DNA of 64,000 nt from positions 1,860,001 through 1,924,000 of the forward strand of contig OZ244200.1 in assembly GCA_965216845.1 (NCBI GenBank). The letters are read 5' to 3'. Source of the DNA: Panacagrimonas sp965216845. Lineage in GTDB: Bacteria > Pseudomonadota > Gammaproteobacteria > Nevskiales > Nevskiaceae. Made by a program: the position numbers and the translations under genes. How positions within the stretch are numbered: position 1 is the first letter of the stretch; every line of letters starts with the position of its first letter. Below the pieces are notes generated by a model. That model ran no database searches. It saw only the letters and a list, made by a program, of their open reading frames with translations, and was not told the DNA's origin. Positions 18,381-25,597 of this stretch are shown here, piece after piece.

Positions 18381-19670
18381 ATGAAGCAAATGGGTTTAAC
18401 GCTGGCGCTGGCCAGTGGTGTTTTTCTCGCCGCCTGCGGCGGCGGCGGTGGCAGCTCAAGCAACGGCGGCGGCGGCGGTGACCCCGGTGGCGGCGGTGGC
18501 GGTGGTGGCGGTGGTGGCGGCGGAATCACCAACCCGGCACCAACCACACGCAATGATGTTTCCGGTCCATTGGATACGGTGCAGGGACCACTGTCATCGC
18601 AGGTCTTTGGTCAGGCATCCTCGGCTACGGCTGGTACGCCACTGGCCGGGGTGGTGAACTGCGTGGATCAGATCGTGGTGAACGATACGCTGGACATCAT
18701 TGATCGCTTTGCGCTGGCCGTTGACCCTGCCAATCCGAATCCGCAGGCGGCGATCCAGGCGGCGGCGGCCGACCTGCAAGCCGAGCTGGGTGACCTGGTG
18801 TCCGATCTGCAAGCTTATGTGACCTCTCTGGCCGGCGCGGGCGCGGGCTGTACCAGTAATGCGGCCGCTGTCCCGGGTTTTGGGTTGATCAATCCATTGG
18901 CAGGTACACCGCTGGCGCCGTTTGCTGCGGAACTGTTGCCGGTGTTGTCTCAATTCCAGTTTGATTTGAGTGGCAACCAATCCATCGCGCCGGCGGATTT
19001 GAACATCGCCCAGCTCAACAGCATCGTTTCGCAACTCAGCAATGCCTTTGACAGCGCCTTTGTTCTGGTGCCGGCCGAAATCGGTGATCTGGCCTTGTTT
19101 GGTGACGGCTTGTCGGTGATCCAGGAGTCGCTTTCCAGTCTGGAAAGCCTGTTCGGTTCGGCTGTGCTGGGCGACACCGGTGCGCTGTCGCTGGGCTCGG
19201 TGGCAAGCTTTGATTCGATTCTGAGCAATATCTTCATCGACTTCGTGCCAATCACGCAGATCGAAGGAATTTCCGGCAATCCGGGGGCGGTCAGCAGCGA
19301 AATCACGACCGCGCTTGATCAGGTCACCAGCGTGTTCTCGGGTGGTCTGGGGACGCTCTCCAGCGGTGCGCTGGGCCTGGACCTGCTGAACACCTTCGAC
19401 ACGGTGATCGACCCGTTTGAAACCGATGTGCTGGATCTGATTCTGGGACCGATTGAAGACGCCATCAGCGCCGGCGGTCTGCCCGGCGGAACCCCGACCG
19501 GTACGCCATTGGATGACGTGCTGAACACCATCACGGTGGTGGTCGGCGGCGGTGCCGGGGGTGACCCGCTGACCAGCCTGCTGGGTTCATTGCTCGGTGG
19601 TGGCATCGGTGGTAGCTGTCCGTTGACCGGCACCCCGTTGTCAGGACTGTGCGGATTGCTCAACATCTGA
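18381..19670 (+). CDS. Lipoprotein of unknown family with poly-glycine linker (paralogue 1)
   Basis: I do not recognise the family. ATG 18381, with GGAGA upstream, gives a 429-residue precursor with a type II signal ending in LAAC, so Cys19 would be lipidated. The next 30 residues are almost only Gly and Ser, including 13 Gly in a row. The remainder is Ala/Leu/Asp-rich and acidic. It is built of helical stretches separated by four copies of a GTPL motif (AGTPLAGVV, AGTPLAPFA, TGTPLDDVL, TGTPLSGLC). Cysteines near the C-terminus could form a disulfide. It is clearly related to the next gene. A surface or outer-membrane location is inferred from the lipobox; Gly at +2 gives no inner-membrane retention signal. 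Confidence 0.75.
   Translation: MKQMGLTLALASGVFLAACGGGGGSSSNGGGGGDPGGGGGGGGGGGGGITNPAPTTRNDVSGPLDTVQGPLSSQVFGQASSATAGTPLAGVVNCVDQIVVNDTLDIIDRFALAVDPANPNPQAAIQAAAADLQAELGDLVSDLQAYVTSLAGAGAGCTSNAAAVPGFGLINPLAGTPLAPFAAELLPVLSQFQFDLSGNQSIAPADLNIAQLNSIVSQLSNAFDSAFVLVPAEIGDLALFGDGLSVIQESLSSLESLFGSAVLGDTGALSLGSVASFDSILSNIFIDFVPITQIEGISGNPGAVSSEITTALDQVTSVFSGGLGTLSSGALGLDLLNTFDTVIDPFETDVLDLILGPIEDAISAGGLPGGTPTGTPLDDVLNTITVVVGGGAGGDPLTSLLGSLLGGGIGGSCPLTGTPLSGLCGLLNI
18438..18524 (+). repeat. Glycine-codon microsatellite in lipoprotein gene
   Basis: Runs of GGC and GGT triplets encode 5, 5 and 13 glycines separated by SSSN and DP. Triplet slippage would change linker length without shifting the frame. 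Confidence 0.8.
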
Positions 19671-19748
19671 TTCGATTCATCATCAACTTCCAGGGACGCG
19701 GTTGACTCGATCAGCCGCGCCCTTTGGCCGTTGATGGGCCGGTCATCC

Positions 19749-19772
19749 AACCATGCCGCAGTGCATGGTTTT
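19749..19772 (+). terminator. Probable terminator after lipoprotein 1
   Basis: Perfect eight-base arms AACCATGC and GCATGGTT flank a six-base loop and lead into TTTT. It lies about 80 bases after the first lipoprotein gene and makes separate transcription of the second likely. Confidence 0.5.
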
Positions 19773-19835
19773 GGCTTGATGGCAGCCGGTTTACGTAAAA
19801 ACCGGGCCAAATAACCAGCCCACGCCGCAAAAGTC

Positions 19836-19864
19836 TTGATATATCACGCGCTTCCGTTCACTAT
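19836..19864 (+). promoter_or_regulatory. Possible promoter of lipoprotein 2
   Basis: TTGATA at 19836-19841 and CACTAT at 19859-19864 are 17 bases apart, in a locally AT-rich stretch before the second lipoprotein gene. The -35 is good and the -10 is weak. Confidence 0.35.
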
Positions 19865-19920
19865 TAGCGCGCTTTATACGCGCTGGGGCACGGCGTTTTA
19901 TTTATTTTGAGGAGAGCGGT

Positions 19921-21120
19921 ATGCACAAATGGGTTTTGGCACTGGCGACGGCTGTCAGCATGTTCTTGGCGGCTTGCGGGGGGCATGGCGGCAAGATTGA
20001 AGACAGTAGCGATACCACCGCGCGCAGCGAGGCGGTGGCGGGGCCGCTGGATGCCCTGCAGGATCCGGTCAGCGAGCAGGTGCTGGGTCAGTTGGCCGGT
20101 GCCGCCGCGGGCACCCCGCTGGAAGGTGCGGTCACGCAGCTTGATCACGTTGTCGTGGACGATATTCTCGAGATTCTGGATGCCTACGCTGTCGCACTGG
20201 CGGACACGGTGGCCGCCGGCGGTGATATCGATTCGGCAGTGGCGGCGTTCACCGAGGCTGGTGCCGTGACACAGGACAAGCTGTTTGACCTGGTGGCGGA
20301 TCTGCAGAGCTTGTTCGTGGCGCTTGCCGGCGGAGAAGTTCCGGAAGACGGGTTGCCCGTACTCGGTGCCGATGGTGGTAATCCACTGGTCGGAACGCCA
20401 TTGGAAGCACTCGGCGAGGCCGGTCTGTTTGATTCATTCGCCTTGTTGCAAGCCGGGCTTGCCGGTCTTGGCGCCAGTGGTGATGACCTTGACCTGACCG
20501 CCCTGTCCGATCTGTATCACGATTTCGCGCAGACTTTTTCCACCGCTTTGTCGGTGACGCCGCCGCAGGCGCAGGACGCACCAGTGCTTGGCCCCTTGCT
20601 GGAAACGCTGGAAACCGCGGTCACTGATCTGGATACCACCTTGGCGCTGGTCTCCGACTACACCGAGATGGGCGACGAGGGCGCGATCGGTTCGGCTCTC
20701 GAGGTCACCCTGAACAATCTGCTGAACAATCTGCTCATCGAGGTGCTGCCGGTCGGCCTGTACGAGGACCAGATCGGCAGTACCGATCTGAGCGACGGCA
20801 TTCGCGCTGCGGTTGACGGCTTGGTCGCACCGCTGGCGGCGGGCGCCGGCGATGGCGCCGATCAGCTCACTGCGGTGCTTGATGGGCCGCTGGCGCCTTT
20901 GCTTGATCCGGTTGAAAACATCGTGCTGCCCGAACTGCTCAGCCCGCTGCAAGCGGTGTTGGCGCAGTTTGGCCCATCGGGCAACGTACTCGAAGACGTG
21001 TTGAACCTGCTGCCAGGTCTGTTGCTGCCTGCCGCGTCCAACCCCATTCCAGGGATTCTGAACCGCTTGCAGGCGTCGACCGGCGGGTGTGTGCTGCTCG
21101 TCCTGATCTGTGATCTCTGA
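19921..21120 (+). CDS. Lipoprotein of unknown family (paralogue 2)
   Basis: A 399-residue relative of the upstream lipoprotein. The signal again ends in LAAC with Cys19, but the poly-Gly linker is reduced to GGHGG. The block GPLDALQDPVSEQVLGQLAG aligns with GPLDTVQGPLSSQVFGQASS of paralogue 1, and both continue through AGTPL and a VVVDDILEIL/IVVNDTLDII segment. Two GTPL motifs remain. The C-terminus has two Cys (GGCVLLVLICDL). A strong AGGAG lies before ATG 19921. The function is unknown; tandem duplication followed by divergence is the simplest history. Confidence 0.75.
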   Translation: MHKWVLALATAVSMFLAACGGHGGKIEDSSDTTARSEAVAGPLDALQDPVSEQVLGQLAGAAAGTPLEGAVTQLDHVVVDDILEILDAYAVALADTVAAGGDIDSAVAAFTEAGAVTQDKLFDLVADLQSLFVALAGGEVPEDGLPVLGADGGNPLVGTPLEALGEAGLFDSFALLQAGLAGLGASGDDLDLTALSDLYHDFAQTFSTALSVTPPQAQDAPVLGPLLETLETAVTDLDTTLALVSDYTEMGDEGAIGSALEVTLNNLLNNLLIEVLPVGLYEDQIGSTDLSDGIRAAVDGLVAPLAAGAGDGADQLTAVLDGPLAPLLDPVENIVLPELLSPLQAVLAQFGPSGNVLEDVLNLLPGLLLPAASNPIPGILNRLQASTGGCVLLVLICDL

Positions 21121-21145
21121 CAAGCCGCGGCGTTGATCCGCAAAG

Positions 21146-21173
21146 CCCCGGTGCACCGCACCGGGGTTTTTTT
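21146..21173 (+). terminator. Rho-independent terminator of lipoprotein 2
   Basis: Perfect nine-base arms CCCCGGTGC and GCACCGGGG with an ACC loop are followed by seven T residues. The rest of the gap to pgm (21174-21421) shows no gene or structure that I can support. Confidence 0.9.
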
Positions 21174-21421
21174 CGGCTGGCTTTGGTGCTGCCGCGCCGA
21201 AGCGTCGCCGGACGGTAAAACAACAGCGTGCCATTGCCACTTCGCGCCAAGCGTCGGGGCAGTGTTCGCAACAGTGGGTGCCGCCAGCCGCCGTCAGCGG
21301 CGCGCAACCAATACCCGGTGACAGAGGCTGATCCCCCCGTCGCATGGCAAGAGTCCATCAATCGTTGAACGAACCGGGCAGAGCAAGAAGTGCAACCAGC
21401 GCCCTGGCGGAAGACTCGGCG

Positions 21422-23053
21422 TCAGGTCACCACATCCGGAACGCTGCGGCCGGTGATGCGTGTGATGTTGGTCAGCGCATCGGCGATTCGGCGGATGGGC
21501 GCGAGTGCCTCGTCCGGCCGCCAGCCGATTTTCTGATCGCCTTGCTCAAAGCGTTCCAGATAAACGCGTAGTGTTGCGCCCTGGGTGCCAGTACCAGACA
21601 GGCGTAGCACCAGCCGCGCGTGCTTGTCAAAAACGATGCGCAGGCCTTGATTCACGGCCAGGCTGCCATCTACGGGATCGCAATAGCTGAACTCTTCAGC
21701 CACGCTGACCTGGTAATCACCGAATGTCTGACGGGGAAGCTCCGCCAGCTTCCCGGCCAGTTCCTGCATGACCTGTGTGGCGTCTGTCGCCGGGAGACTT
21801 TCATAATCGTGACGCGCGTAATAATGGCGACCGAAGCGCTGCCAATGCTGCTTGGCGAGTTCCGGCACCGAGCAGTCCGTCAAGGCCAGAATATTCAACC
21901 AGGCCAGTACCGCCCACAAGCCGTCTTTTTCGCGCACGTGATCAGAGGACGTGCCAAAGCTTTCTTCGCCGCACAGACTGATTTTTCCGCTGTCCAGCAG
22001 GTTGGCGAAAAACTTCCATCCGGTCGGCGTTTCGTAACAATCAATGCCCAAATGCTCCGCCACTCGATCCAGGGCGCGGCTGGTGGGCATGGAGCGGGCA
22101 ACGCCGGCCAAACCTTTTCGGTAGCCGGGCAGTTTGTGCAGATGCTCGCACAGGATCGCCAATGAATCGCCAGGCGAGATAAACAGCTTGGGGCCGTGAA
22201 TCATGTTGCGATCCCCATCGCCGTCGCTCGCGGCGCCCAGCTCGGGCGCATCTTCGGCGTGCATGAGTCGAACCAGATGAGCTGCGTGTCGTAGATTGGG
22301 GTCAGGGTGGCCACCGCCGAAATCGGGAAGCGGTTCGGCGTTTTCGACCGCGTGCTCCCCGGCACCGAGCATGTCGATCAGAATCCGCCGAGCGTAGGGG
22401 CCAGTGACCGCGTGCATGGCGTCAAAACGCACCCGGTGGCCTTGTGCAAACCAGTCACGGATGCGGTCGAAATCGAACAGCTTCTGCATCAGCAGGCTGT
22501 ACTGGTGGGTGGCATCGATGATTTCCAGCTCCATCCCGTCCACGCTGTGCCGGCCGAGCCGGTCCAGGTCGATCGGCCCCGGGTCGCAAGTCTTGTAGCT
22601 GGTGATGCCACGGCTGCGCGCATGAATACGTTCGGTCAAGCCTTCGCCGGCTTGCCCGCCACCGCGCACGTTGTATTTGATGCCGAAGTCGCCGTCGGGG
22701 CCGGCGGGGTTATGACTGGCGGTGAGAATCATGCCGCCGGCGGCATGAGTCTGGCGAATCAAGTGCGAGGCCGCAGGGGTGGACAACAAGCCGCCCTGTC
22801 CGAGCACCACCTTGCCAACGCCGTTGGCCGCCGCCATCGCGATGGCGGTTTGTATCGCTTCACGATTGTGATATCGGCCATCACCACCGATGACCAGTGT
22901 CTGGCCACGCAGGCCGGTTTCGACATCAAAAATGGACTGCAGAAAGTTTTCCAGATAGTGCGCCTGCTGGAAGATCTTGACCTTTTTGCGCAGCCCGGCA
23001 GTGCCGGGTTTTTGGTCGAGGTAAGGCTTGCTTGCAATTTCCCGGGTCAGCAT
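21422..23053 (-). CDS. pgm: Alpha-D-glucose phosphate-specific phosphoglucomutase
   Basis: The enzyme interconverts glucose-1-phosphate and glucose-6-phosphate, linking glycolysis to glycogen and nucleotide sugars. The 543-residue protein has the phosphoserine loop TASHNPAGPDGDFGIKYN with Ser113, the metal loop SDGDGDRNM, the sugar loop CGEESFGTSSDHVREKDG, and the C-terminal phosphate loop RLSGTGTQGATLRVY. The start is ATG 23053, preceded by GAGGAG; an in-frame TTG at 23068 overlaps that ribosome-binding site and is rejected. It is monocistronic, converging with the lipoprotein gene and divergent from the DUF1249 gene. Confidence 0.96.
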   Translation of the reverse strand: MLTREIASKPYLDQKPGTAGLRKKVKIFQQAHYLENFLQSIFDVETGLRGQTLVIGGDGRYHNREAIQTAIAMAAANGVGKVVLGQGGLLSTPAASHLIRQTHAAGGMILTASHNPAGPDGDFGIKYNVRGGGQAGEGLTERIHARSRGITSYKTCDPGPIDLDRLGRHSVDGMELEIIDATHQYSLLMQKLFDFDRIRDWFAQGHRVRFDAMHAVTGPYARRILIDMLGAGEHAVENAEPLPDFGGGHPDPNLRHAAHLVRLMHAEDAPELGAASDGDGDRNMIHGPKLFISPGDSLAILCEHLHKLPGYRKGLAGVARSMPTSRALDRVAEHLGIDCYETPTGWKFFANLLDSGKISLCGEESFGTSSDHVREKDGLWAVLAWLNILALTDCSVPELAKQHWQRFGRHYYARHDYESLPATDATQVMQELAGKLAELPRQTFGDYQVSVAEEFSYCDPVDGSLAVNQGLRIVFDKHARLVLRLSGTGTQGATLRVYLERFEQGDQKIGWRPDEALAPIRRIADALTNITRITGRSVPDVVT

Positions 23054-23152
23054 GTCGGCACTCCTCAAAAGCGGTGAATACCGGATTTGGACACTGAAAT
23101 CGACGGAAAATCAAGACTTGCGTCCGGCGTCCAGCTTGGGGATAGTCCGCCC

Positions 23153-23638
23153 ATGATCAGCACCGAATCAACGCCGCTGGAGCCGGCCACCGCCAAGCCA
23201 CCCCGCCTTGCGCATTTGCTGGATTTGTACGAGCGCAACTTCCGCCTGGCGGAGCAGCTGCTTCCGGAGCTGGAGCTGCCGTTCGAGCAGGCGGTTTCGA
23301 AATCGGGTTCGGACTTGCCGCTGCACTTGCAAGTGCTGGAGCGCGAGCGCTATACCGTGACCTTGCGACTGACCTACGAATTCGTGGATCAACAGGGCTT
23401 GCGCCGGCAGCCTGACATCGTGGTGCGGATCTACCGTGATGCCGGTGTTGCCGAGGCGTTGGAATGCAATCAACGACCGCCGTTTCAGGCCAGGGATGAA
23501 TCAGATCCAATGGTTCAGGCTTATCTGGGCAGCCAGTGGCAGCGCAACTTGATGCTGGGCAAATGGCTGGAGTATCTGCTGGATCACGGTCACGGCTTTG
23601 GCATGGCGCATCGGCCGCGGATTCTGGCGCTGGCCTGA
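23153..23638 (+). CDS. DUF1249 family protein (YqiB-like)
   Basis: A cytosolic protein of about 161 residues with no known reaction. Family blocks include LLDLYERNFRLAEQLLPE, the basic-acidic centre LERERYTVTLRLTYEF, and the Cys-containing VAEALECNQRPPF followed by NLMLGKWLEYLLDHGHGF. ATG 23153 is chosen as start because the upstream in-frame extension to TTG 23087 is not conserved-looking. It overlaps the next gene by one base (TGATG). In E. coli yqiB sits near cpdA and tolC, which are absent here. Confidence 0.75.
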   Translation: MISTESTPLEPATAKPPRLAHLLDLYERNFRLAEQLLPELELPFEQAVSKSGSDLPLHLQVLERERYTVTLRLTYEFVDQQGLRRQPDIVVRIYRDAGVAEALECNQRPPFQARDESDPMVQAYLGSQWQRNLMLGKWLEYLLDHGHGFGMAHRPRILALA

Positions 23639-23913
23639 TGCCTGAAAGGCCGTTGATCGTTCTTGCCCTGGTCCTGGCATCGGGTGCATTTTCCAATGCC
23701 GCCATCGCCGATGAGCCGCTCGCCAAGACCATCAAGTCCCGCCAGGGAAAACCCACCACCTTGCTGTTGGAATCCGGCGTCGAGCTGACCGGCAACGTGG
23801 TCAGCGTCGGCGATGACACGGTGCGCCTCAAAGCCTTGGGTGGCCGCGAATTTTTCGACGCGGAAATCAACCTGGACAAGGTGCAGGCGGTGATTTACCG
23901 CGCGCCGCAGTGA
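23638..23913 (+). CDS. Small secreted protein with Sm-like segment
   Basis: A 91-residue product. A signal peptide of about 24 residues ends near SNAAIADE. The mature part reads like an Sm/LSM beta-barrel: LLLESGVELTGNVVSVGDDTVRLKAL followed by EINLDKVQAVIYRA. Such folds normally bind RNA in the cytosol, so a periplasmic version would be repurposed. The similarity is by eye and short. It starts at ATG 23638 within the stop of the DUF1249 gene. Its TGA directly abuts the TGA of the convergent sixA-like gene in a TGATCA palindrome. Confidence 0.65.
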   Translation: MPERPLIVLALVLASGAFSNAAIADEPLAKTIKSRQGKPTTLLLESGVELTGNVVSVGDDTVRLKALGGREFFDAEINLDKVQAVIYRAPQ

Positions 23914-24408
23914 TCACGAGCCGTCCTTGGGATAGAGGTACTCGCTGAGGCTGCCGCAGGCGGCGTGCAGTTGCGGCCAGGATTGAATCTCAAGCCGTAG
24001 CGATGCCACCGCGCAGGTTGGAAGATCAACCGGCGCACTGCCTACCAGCCAGCTCAGAAACTCGCTGAATCCTGGATTGTGTCCGAACATGATGACGTGG
24101 CGATGCGCGTCGTCGAGGCCACGCGCCACGGCACGTAGTTGGTCGATTTGCGCTTCGTAAATCAGATGCTGGAACTCGATTTGTTCGTCGGCAACACCCA
24201 GACGCTGGGCGAAAATACGCGCGGTATTGGCGGCACGCAGCGCAGGACTGGACAACAGCAACCCCGCAGGCGGCAAGGTTTTGGCCACGCGATCGGCCAT
24301 CACCGGCGCATTGCGGCGTCCGCGATCATTCAGCGGTCGCTCGAAGTCGGTCAGGTGAGCGTTGTTCCAGGAAGACTTTGCGTGACGGATGAGCGTGAGC
24401 TGGCGCAC
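23914..24408 (-). CDS. SixA-type histidine phosphatase
   Basis: A branch-2 histidine phosphatase of 164 residues. The catalytic motif LIRHAKSSW has Arg8 and His9. SSPALRAANTA supplies the second Arg, and the second catalytic His is in VIMFGHNPGFSEF. E. coli SixA dephosphorylates phosphohistidine on phosphotransfer proteins; the target here is not shown. The start codon is GTG 24408. It shares the strand with rsmJ 33 bases upstream and may be cotranscribed. Confidence 0.9.
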   Translation of the reverse strand: MRQLTLIRHAKSSWNNAHLTDFERPLNDRGRRNAPVMADRVAKTLPPAGLLLSSPALRAANTARIFAQRLGVADEQIEFQHLIYEAQIDQLRAVARGLDDAHRHVIMFGHNPGFSEFLSWLVGSAPVDLPTCAVASLRLEIQSWPQLHAACGSLSEYLYPKDGS

Positions 24409-24441
24409 GATCAGTGCCTTGGTTTGAATTTGCCCGGAATT

Positions 24442-25110
24442 TTACGACGGCACTGTGCCGCCTTTTGCAAAATAGAGATCAAACCGGGTCTGTGTTGCCT
24501 TGATGCTTGCATCGGGTTTGGCCGCCCCCAGGTGCGGCGCGGTGCTCGGGCGCTTGACCACCACACGCGATGCGGGGGTGGCCAGGGCGGCATGCAGCAA
24601 TTCGTCCGCGTCCTGGTTGTCGCCGCAGACGGCGCGCAGCACCTGCATGCTTTTCTGCGGCAGGGCGTTCTTTGCGTGCTGTGGATACATTGGGTCAAGA
24701 TAGATGCGATGTTCGTTGCGCGTGTGTGCGCCCAACCATTGGCGTGCGTCGACGTGAATCAGTTCGATGCGTTTGGCAGCGGCGCGCAAGTCCGCCTGAT
24801 CGGTGCACAGGGCGCGCTGCTGGGCGTCTCGCAACAGTTCGAAAACCGTTGCGTTGCGTTCCAGCAGGTGCAGCCGTGCGCCGAGTGCGGCCAGCACCAA
24901 CGCGTCGCGTCCCATGCCGCCGGTTGCGTCGATGATGGTGGCATGGGGCCTGTTATGCAGGCCCAGCGCACGGCTTAGATGTTGCCGGCGTCCGGCGGCG
25001 ATGCGCCGCCTGATATCGCGGTCCAGCCAGTCCGCGTAGACCGGCTTCCATTGGGGTTGGGCGGTCAATGTCACGGCGCGCCGCCCCTGGTATTCAACCA
25101 CCGCAAACAA
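24442..25110 (-). CDS. rsmJ: 16S rRNA (guanine(1516)-N2)-methyltransferase
   Basis: A SAM-dependent methyltransferase of about 222 residues modifying G1516 in helix 44/45 of 16S rRNA. The SAM motif IDATGGMGRDALVLAALGA is near residue 60, and the catalytic YLDPMYPQHAKNALPQKSM motif near residue 137 defines RsmJ. The open frame starts at TTG 25110, which lies inside the T tract of the preceding terminator. GTG 25101 is therefore the more plausible start and shortens the protein by three residues. Confidence 0.92.
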   Translation of the reverse strand: MFAVVEYQGRRAVTLTAQPQWKPVYADWLDRDIRRRIAAGRRQHLSRALGLHNRPHATIIDATGGMGRDALVLAALGARLHLLERNATVFELLRDAQQRALCTDQADLRAAAKRIELIHVDARQWLGAHTRNEHRIYLDPMYPQHAKNALPQKSMQVLRAVCGDNQDADELLHAALATPASRVVVKRPSTAPHLGAAKPDASIKATQTRFDLYFAKGGTVPS

Positions 25111-25138
25111 AGACGCCCGGACCGGCCGGTCCGGGCGT
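25102..25138 (-). terminator. Terminator of the SCP2 gene
   Basis: Bases 25113-25138 form a perfect 26-base palindrome of CG-rich sequence. On the minus strand it is followed by CTTTGTTT. It separates the SCP2 protein gene from rsmJ. Confidence 0.75.
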
Positions 25139-25160
25139 TGCGCCGATGAACGGGGGTTGG

Positions 25161-25478
25161 TCAGGAAAGCTTGCCTGGGTCGAAAAAGGAACTCATGCGC
25201 TGCGCCAGCATCAGGTCACCCTCGACCTGCAGCTTTCCGGTCATGAAAGCGGTCATGCCGTTGAGCTCGCCCTTGAGCAGCGCCACCAGATCATCGTCCT
25301 CCATTGAAAGCGCCAGGTCCGGGCTGTCCGAGGTGCCATCGTTGACACTGCAGCCGCCATCCTTGATGACCGCGTGCATGGGGGTGGAGACATTGAACTG
25401 GATGGTGCAGTCGGTGCCTTCGGCGGCCGACGGGTCGAACGCACCGGGTAGCATTTTTATCAGTTCGGCAGCACTCAT
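25161..25478 (-). CDS. SCP2 sterol-binding domain protein
   Basis: A 105-residue single-domain lipid-binding protein. The order AAEGTDCTIQFNVSTPMHAVIKDGGCSV, DLALSMEDDDLVALLKGELNGMTAFMTGKLQVEGDLMLAQRM is the classic SCP2 fold with its hydrophobic cavity and the GKLQVEGD turn. ATG 25478 is preceded by GGAG. Stand-alone bacterial members bind fatty acyl or other lipids; the ligand is unknown. It is monocistronic with its own terminator. Confidence 0.9.
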   Translation of the reverse strand: MSAAELIKMLPGAFDPSAAEGTDCTIQFNVSTPMHAVIKDGGCSVNDGTSDSPDLALSMEDDDLVALLKGELNGMTAFMTGKLQVEGDLMLAQRMSSFFDPGKLS

Positions 25479-25597
25479 GATGAAAACTCCAAATAAAGAT
25501 ATTGAGCCGGCATGCTAGCTTGGGCGCTTTCCCGCGACAACATGCCGATGGATGTTGCACCGTACGGTGATTGCGGCCAGCCAGCAAACTTCGTTTC

